Below are positions 7,466-13,107 of a stretch of DNA of 13,107 nt, piece after piece. A model generated the notes under the pieces. It ran no database searches. It saw only the letters and a program-made list of their open reading frames with translations, and was not told where the DNA came from. The stretch comes from CAIUPE01 sp046092445 (GTDB lineage: Bacteria; Pseudomonadota; Alphaproteobacteria; Rhizobiales; Beijerinckiaceae), in contig JBJTDR010000107.1 of NCBI GenBank assembly GCA_046092445.1, positions 1-13,107 of the forward strand, written 5' to 3'. The position numbers and the translations under genes are program-made. Each line of letters opens with the position of its first letter. The first letter of the stretch is position 1.

Positions 7466-7474
7466 TTGCCATCC

Positions 7475-8953
7475 GTGAAATCTCAATCAATTGGCGAAGC
7501 ACTGACCTTTGACGATGTGCTTTTGCTTCCCGGCCATTCGTTGGTTGTGCCGGGTGAGGTGGTGCTTGAGACACGCCTCACGCGCTCGATTTCTCTCAAA
7601 TTGCCGATTATTTCATCCGCAATGGATACGGTTACCGAAGGCCGTCTTGCGATTGCCATGGCGCAGGCGGGTGGTATCGGCGTGATTCACCGGAATTTGA
7701 CTGCTTTCGAGCAGGCAAATGAAGTCAAGATGGTCAAGAAGTTCGAAAGTGGAATGGTGGTCAATCCGCTCACAATTCATCCTGATGAGACGCTTTCCGA
7801 CGCGCTGGATCTTATGAAGCGTAACCGGATTTCTGGCGTTCCCGTTGTTGAACGCGCTGTTGGTGGTCAGGCAGGCAAGCTTGTTGGCATCTTGACGAAC
7901 AGGGACGTTCGTTTTGCGAATAATCCGGCGCAAAAAGTTTCAGAATTGATGACGAAAGAGCGACTGATCACGGTGCGCGAGGGTGTCGGGCAGGAAGAAG
8001 CGAAACAGTTGCTGCATCAGTACCGGATTGAAAAGCTGATTGTTGTCGACGAGGCTTATCGCTGTATCGGTTTGATCACCGTGAAGGACATGGAAAAGAA
8101 GGTGACGCATCCTGACGCGTCAACCGACGCGCAAGGGCGCCTGCTCGTTGCTGCGGCGACGACTGTTGGTGATAGCGGTTATGAGCGTGCGGAGGCGTTG
8201 ATTGCAGCGGGATGTGATGTTGTGGTCGTTGATACGGCGCATGGGCACTCCCAACGCGTGCTCGAAAGTGTAACGCGGATCAAAAAGCTCTCCAATGCAG
8301 TGCAGATTGTTGCCGGCAATGTCGCGACGGCGGATGGAACAAAGGCCTTGATCGATGCGGGAGCTGATGCGGTCAAGATTGGCATCGGACCAGGTTCGAT
8401 TTGTACGACACGAATTGTCGCCGGAGTTGGTGTTCCGCAGTTAACGGCCGTGATGTATGCCTATTCGGCGGCCCAGAAGGCTGATGTACCGGTGATTGCT
8501 GATGGCGGGATCAAGTTTTCGGGCGATCTTGCGAAGGCACTGGCGGCAGGTGCTGAAACAGCGATGATTGGCTCGCTTTTGGCCGGTACCGATGAGAGCC
8601 CGGGCGAAGTTTTCCTGTATCAAGGGCGCTCTTACAAGGCATATCGCGGCATGGGCTCCGTTGGAGCGATGGCACGCGGATCAGCCGATCGGTATTTTCA
8701 GCAGGATATCACGGATTCGTTGAAACTAGTACCGGAAGGCATTGAGGGGCAGGTTCCTTACAAAGGCCCCGTTGGTGCTGTTTTGCATCAACTTGCCGGC
8801 GGGCTTCGCGCTGCAATGGGCTATGTCGGTGCGGCAACATTGCCCGAATTGAGGGAAAGGGCCGAATTTGTTCGGATTACCTCGTCTGGTTTACGCGAGA
8901 GCCATGCGCATGATGTAACGATTACCCGTGAAAGTCCGAATTATCCAACGTAA
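7475..8953 (+). CDS. guaB: Inosine-5'-monophosphate dehydrogenase
   Basis: Oxidises IMP to XMP with NAD+, the committed step of guanine nucleotide synthesis, in the cytoplasm as a tetramer or octamer. From GTG 7475 it has 492 residues, a standard bacterial length. The N-terminal TIM-barrel part begins with EALTFDDVLLLPGHS. A CBS-domain pair is inserted at roughly 92-205 (motifs ISGVPVVE and LIVVDEAYRCIGLITVKDME). The catalytic loop carries Cys310 in GPGSICTTR. The mobile flap has Arg406-Tyr407 (SADRYFQQD). All key residues are intact. It is separated from rlmE by 159 bp in which I see neither a clear terminator nor a strong promoter, and it leads a guaB-rsmB-guaA cluster in which the two purine steps flank an rRNA methyltransferase. 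Confidence 0.97.
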   Translation: MKSQSIGEALTFDDVLLLPGHSLVVPGEVVLETRLTRSISLKLPIISSAMDTVTEGRLAIAMAQAGGIGVIHRNLTAFEQANEVKMVKKFESGMVVNPLTIHPDETLSDALDLMKRNRISGVPVVERAVGGQAGKLVGILTNRDVRFANNPAQKVSELMTKERLITVREGVGQEEAKQLLHQYRIEKLIVVDEAYRCIGLITVKDMEKKVTHPDASTDAQGRLLVAAATTVGDSGYERAEALIAAGCDVVVVDTAHGHSQRVLESVTRIKKLSNAVQIVAGNVATADGTKALIDAGADAVKIGIGPGSICTTRIVAGVGVPQLTAVMYAYSAAQKADVPVIADGGIKFSGDLAKALAAGAETAMIGSLLAGTDESPGEVFLYQGRSYKAYRGMGSVGAMARGSADRYFQQDITDSLKLVPEGIEGQVPYKGPVGAVLHQLAGGLRAAMGYVGAATLPELRERAEFVRITSSGLRESHAHDVTITRESPNYPT

Positions 8954-9024
8954 TGTGGCAATAGGCAGCGTTTGGAATGGTCGAAACGTAGCAGCGCCCG
9001 CAAAAATACGTCGAAAGTGACCGA

Positions 9025-10323
9025 ATGACTCCCTCTGCAAGGCTCTCTGCGGCCATTGAAGTATTTTCCGATCTGACGGAGCGCCGCCGTCCTGCCAATG
9101 ATGCGCTGAAAGATTGGGGATTGGCCCGCCGATTTGCCGGTTCTGGTGATCGTGCGGCTGTTTCAGCGCTTGTTTACGACGGTTTACGGAAAAAATCCTC
9201 GGCGGTGTGGATTATGGGGGCTGAGACGCCGCGTGCGGTTTTGCTCGGAACGCTGCATTTGACACGCGGGCTGAGCGTGGATGCGATTGCGGCATTGTGC
9301 GGGGAAGGCGAGTTTGCAGCTGGTGCTTTGACAGAAAACGAGCGCGCGGCCCTCGAAAAGGCTTCGTTAGCCGAGGCGCCGGCCTTTATTGCGGGTGATT
9401 ATCCGGAATGGCTTGATGCGGATTTCGCCGAGGCGTTTGGCGACCGGCAGGTTGACGAGCTTCAGGCGATGGCGAAGAAGGCTCCGGTCGATATTCGGGT
9501 CAATTTGTTGAAATCGGATGTTGAGAGCGTTGCGACGGAACTTGCCTATATGGGTGCAGTTGCGACGCAGTTTTCGCCTGTCGGGTTAAGAATTTTGCCG
9601 AAAGAGGACGGTCGTGCGCCGTCTGTGCAGTCGGAACCGGCATTCCAGAAGGGAATGATCGAGATTCAGGATGAGGGTTCGCAACTCGCGGTGCAGATTG
9701 CGGCGCCAGACCCAGGAATGCAGGTGGTTGATCTGTGCGCGGGCGGTGGTGGCAAGACGCTTGCCCTTGCGGCGATTATGGGCAATAGGGGGCAGATTTT
9801 TGCAACCGATAGCGACAAGAGGCGTCTGGCGCCGATTTTTGACCGCTTGACACGAGCGGGGGCACGAAATGTTCAGGTGCGGTCTCCAAAGGGCAAGGAT
9901 GACGAACCGCTGGAGGATTTGCTGGGTCGGGTTGATCTTGTGATCGTGGATGCGCCGTGCACGGGAACGGGCACATGGCGGCGGAATCCTGATGCGAAAT
10001 GGCGGGTGAGGCCGAATAGTCTCGATGACAGGATCGCGGATCAGGCGAAAGTGCTTGATCGGGCGGCGCGTCTTGTGAAAACGGGCGGAAAGATCGCCTA
10101 CATCACCTGTTCGCTCATCCCGCGGGAAAATGACGGCAGCGTCGAGGCGTTTTTAGGCCGAAACCCCGGATTTGAGGTGATTTCGCCTGAATTGGCTGCA
10201 CGGGAGGCCAGTTTGGAAGTGCTCTCAGGATTTGCATCGTCGCGGAGAATTGGGCTGTTGTTAACGCCGCTTCGAACGGATACTGACGGCTTTTTCATTT
10301 GCATGATCCGCAAGACGGCCTAA
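9025..10323 (+). CDS. rsmB: RsmB/NOP-family 16S rRNA (cytosine-C5) methyltransferase
   Basis: A SAM-dependent RNA m5C methyltransferase, by family resemblance to RsmB (E. coli target C967 of 16S rRNA). The 432 residues comprise an N-terminal helical region of NusB-like RNA-binding type (about 1-140) and a C-terminal Rossmann methyltransferase domain. Motif I is VVDLCAGGGGKTLALA (about 237-252). Two catalytic cysteines are visible: Cys312 in DAPCTGTGTWRRNPD (motif IV) and Cys362 in YITCSLIPREN (motif VI). Having both cysteines marks an active m5C enzyme. The N-terminus is divergent from E. coli RsmB, as is usual in alphaproteobacteria, so the exact target base is inferred. It sits 71 bp after guaB and 45 bp before guaA, probably co-transcribed with both. 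Confidence 0.87.
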   Translation: MTPSARLSAAIEVFSDLTERRRPANDALKDWGLARRFAGSGDRAAVSALVYDGLRKKSSAVWIMGAETPRAVLLGTLHLTRGLSVDAIAALCGEGEFAAGALTENERAALEKASLAEAPAFIAGDYPEWLDADFAEAFGDRQVDELQAMAKKAPVDIRVNLLKSDVESVATELAYMGAVATQFSPVGLRILPKEDGRAPSVQSEPAFQKGMIEIQDEGSQLAVQIAAPDPGMQVVDLCAGGGGKTLALAAIMGNRGQIFATDSDKRRLAPIFDRLTRAGARNVQVRSPKGKDDEPLEDLLGRVDLVIVDAPCTGTGTWRRNPDAKWRVRPNSLDDRIADQAKVLDRAARLVKTGGKIAYITCSLIPRENDGSVEAFLGRNPGFEVISPELAAREASLEVLSGFASSRRIGLLLTPLRTDTDGFFICMIRKTA

Positions 10324-10368
10324 AAGCCGTGTTGAGTGTTCAAAAGCCAGCAAAGCGAGACTTCAGGA

Positions 10369-11925
<1,557 letters not shown>

Positions 11926-11942
11926 ACGGGCGGCTGCAGCGA

Positions 11943-11972
11943 CCGGACATGTACTGGTATTACCAGTTCCGG
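11943..11972 (+). terminator. Stem-loop after guaA (bulged hairpin without a T-run)
   Basis: CCGGA (11943-11947) plus ACTGGT (11953-11958) pair with ACCAGT (11962-11967) plus TCCGG (11968-11972). This gives 11 base pairs with a 5-base bulge on the left arm and a 3-base ATT loop. It starts 18 bases after the guaA stop. No U-tract follows, so it is not a textbook intrinsic terminator. It may protect the 3' end or belong to the repeat-bearing segment that follows. Confidence 0.35.
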
Positions 11973-12015
11973 CGCTGGAACAACGCGGCTGAATGACCGG
12001 TACTTTTAGCGAGAA

Positions 12016-12135
12016 TGTCCAGTGTTTGTTCCGCGATTTAGGGAACGTTGGAATTGGACACGTTTTGGCCGCCCGTGTTGGAGCGTGAGCTGGACACGCA
12101 ACCGGAACGTTGGACATCATAATTTTAATTGGACA
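12016..12135. repeat. Cluster of TGTCCA/TGGACA repeats
   Basis: One TGTCCA at 12016 and four TGGACA at 12055, 12091, 12111 and 12130 lie within 120 bp, bounded by the outermost inverted pair. Spacings between the same-orientation copies are 36, 20 and 19 bases. GTTCC (12028-12032) and GGAAC (12042-12046) add a small inverted repeat, and GGAACGTTGGA occurs twice, 62 bases apart. This could be transposase-binding sites at an element end, a small non-autonomous element, or a regulator-binding array. Confidence 0.5.
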
Positions 12136-12248
12136 TTAATTGGAAAAGATGCGGAATTTAACTGGAAAACGTTCTTGCGGATTTCTCTACCAAAATGGTG
12201 CGGGAGACCGTATAGAGGGTGGAAATTGCTCTTAGTTACCGGACAGCC

Positions 12249-12911
12249 ATGACTGACATTTTTCGCGAGATTGACGAAGACATCCGCCGCGACCGTACGG
12301 TCGAGACGTTCAGGAAGTATGGCAGCTGGTTTATCGGGGCGGCGGTTCTGGTTGTTGCGTTGACGGGGGCTTATCGCTGGTATCAGCAGGACAAGCAGCA
12401 CAAGGCCGAGATTGCGGGCGGGCAGTTCGAGGCGGCGCTTGAGGCATCGCGTGCGGGGAAGTCGGCGGAAGCCGAGGCTTTGCTCACTGATTTGGTGCAG
12501 GGCACAGGTTCGGGCTATCGGGATCTGGCGCGGTTTCGTGTTGCATCCGAGATGGGGCTGACGGCGCCGGAGAAGGCAGTCAAGGCATTTGACGAATTGG
12601 CTGCGGATGCGCAGCTCGGGCCTCTGCTGCAGGGGCTTGCGCGATTGCGGGCGGCGTATCTGGTTGCGGACAGTGCGAGCATGGACGAGTTGAAGGCGCG
12701 GGTTGAGCCGCTCTTGCCTGCGGGCGGGGCATGGGGTTCATCGGCGCGCGAACTGCTCGGGTTGAAAGCGTTGAAGGCGAATGATTTCGAGGGTGCCGGA
12801 AAATATTTCGACGCAATCATGACTGAGGATGCAGCGCCGCAAGCGTTGAAGCAGCGCGCCGAACTCTATCTCTCGCTGGTCCGCGGCGGGGCGGTTTCTG
12901 CGAAGCCCTGA
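12249..12911 (+). CDS. YfgM-like membrane-anchored tetratricopeptide-type protein
   Basis: The 220 residues show a short cytoplasmic N-terminus rich in charge (DEDIRRDR), one membrane segment at about 26-43 (WFIGAAVLVVALTGAYRW), and a long alanine-rich helical region to the end. The pattern of paired helices resembles degenerate TPR repeats (TPR_21 / YfgM type). In E. coli YfgM is anchored in the inner membrane with its TPR part in the periplasm and works with PpiD and SecYEG; a similar role here is inference. Supporting context is its place directly before der, which matches the yfgM-bamB-der neighbourhood of other proteobacteria with bamB absent. ATG 12249 is chosen; an in-frame GTG at 12219 lacks suitable spacing to its GAGG. 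No strong Shine-Dalgarno is visible. Confidence 0.75.
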   Translation: MTDIFREIDEDIRRDRTVETFRKYGSWFIGAAVLVVALTGAYRWYQQDKQHKAEIAGGQFEAALEASRAGKSAEAEALLTDLVQGTGSGYRDLARFRVASEMGLTAPEKAVKAFDELAADAQLGPLLQGLARLRAAYLVADSASMDELKARVEPLLPAGGAWGSSARELLGLKALKANDFEGAGKYFDAIMTEDAAPQALKQRAELYLSLVRGGAVSAKP

Positions 12912-12979
12912 GCGGGCGGCGCATGGATAAGGGCGACGCTGCACGGGCAGCGCACATTTTAACAGAAGGTTTTGACGTC

Positions 12980-13107
12980 ATGACTGTCACGGTCGCATTG
13001 GTCGGCCGACCGAATGTTGGTAAATCGACGCTTTTCAACCGTTTCGTCGGGAAAAAGCTCGCGCTCGTTGATGATCGCCCCGGTGTCACCCGTGACCGGC
13101 GCGAAGG
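12980..13107 (+). CDS. der: Ribosome-assembly GTPase Der (EngA), N-terminal 42 codons, cut by window end
   Basis: Der has two tandem GTPase domains and is needed for 50S subunit maturation. Only the start is present: the G1 P-loop GRPNVGKS at residues 9-16 and the strongly conserved stretch LVDDRPGVTRDRR (29-41), which is diagnostic for Der. An AGAAGG ribosome binding site lies at 12963-12968, 11 bases before the ATG. An in-frame ATG at 12923 would add 19 residues but lacks a ribosome binding site and would not match family starts. It follows the YfgM-like gene by 68 bp and is likely in the same operon. Confidence 0.93.
   Translation, partial: MTVTVALVGRPNVGKSTLFNRFVGKKLALVDDRPGVTRDRRE

Larger units (their letters stand above)
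11926..12248. other. 323-bp gap between guaA and the YfgM-like gene, probable mobile-element relic
   Basis: No gene is supported here. The gap holds a bulged hairpin (11943-11972), one TGTCCA (12016-12021) facing four TGGACA copies (12055-12060, 12091-12096, 12111-12116, 12130-12135), and an 11-bp direct repeat GGAACGTTGGA (12042-12052 and 12104-12114). The part around 12117-12180 is much more AT-rich than guaA or the next gene. Several short sites repeated near one end resemble the multiple terminal repeats of some insertion sequences such as the IS21 family. That identity is inference, as no transposase fragment is recognisable. Confidence 0.45.

Noticed and set aside
7466..7474. TTG start for guaB at 7466
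   Set aside because: The AGGAG would directly abut it; GTG 7475 has normal spacing and gives a normal GuaB N-terminus.
7316..7474. A purine-responsive riboswitch or strong promoter ahead of guaB
   Set aside because: I looked for a three-way-junction core or a good -35/-10 pair and found neither; only weak matches such as TTCGCT with 17 bases to CATGAT.
10336..10368. GTG start for guaA at 10336
   Set aside because: The extra 11 residues do not resemble family N-termini; ATG 10369 does.
12923..12979. Upstream in-frame ATG for der adding 19 residues
   Set aside because: No ribosome binding site, and Der proteins normally start a few residues before the P-loop, as from 12980.

Overview
The window reads as chromosomal DNA from an alphaproteobacterium, most likely a member of the Hyphomicrobiales (Rhizobiales). 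The basis is the core gene run ppx-rlmE-guaB-rsmB-guaA, alphaproteobacterial-looking protein sequences throughout, and a short exopolyphosphatase fused to nothing else. The genus cannot be fixed by reading alone.

Layout. Positions 1-416 are mobile-element debris: the cut-off 5' end of an IS3-family element on the minus strand (about 1-107), then a decayed stretch with a possible transposase zinc-knuckle remnant (about 255-345). A tRNA-Gln(CUG) gene follows on the minus strand (417-490), with a plausible promoter at 531-559. From 625 all genes are on the plus strand. An RND efflux pair (periplasmic adaptor 625-1788, inner-membrane pump 1788-4859, joined by a TGATG overlap) is followed by a small degenerate receiver-domain protein (4970-5383). 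Next come ppx (5580-6602) and rlmE (6599-7315), overlapping by four bases, then guaB (7475-8953), an rsmB-type rRNA methyltransferase (9025-10323) and guaA (10369-11925). A 323-bp gap (11926-12248) holds a stem-loop and a cluster of TGGACA repeats. It precedes a YfgM-like membrane-anchored protein (12249-12911) and the first 42 codons of the GTPase gene der (12980 onward, cut by the window end).

Function. guaB and guaA supply the two steps from IMP to GMP. rlmE, the RsmB-like enzyme and der belong to ribosome RNA modification and assembly. Ppx removes polyphosphate or (p)ppGpp-type substrates. The theme of the core block is therefore GTP supply and ribosome biogenesis. The efflux pair is an accessory module without its own outer-membrane channel or regulator here.

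Composition drifts from AT-leaning in the left half (mobile debris, efflux genes, receiver gene) to clearly GC-rich in guaA and the YfgM-like gene. I found no CRISPR array, phage module, toxin-antitoxin pair or obvious new defence system. The points most worth a second look are the repeat-bearing guaA/yfgM junction, the HPE-to-HLE change in the GuaA glutaminase triad, the degenerate receiver protein, and the palindrome ahead of the efflux operon.
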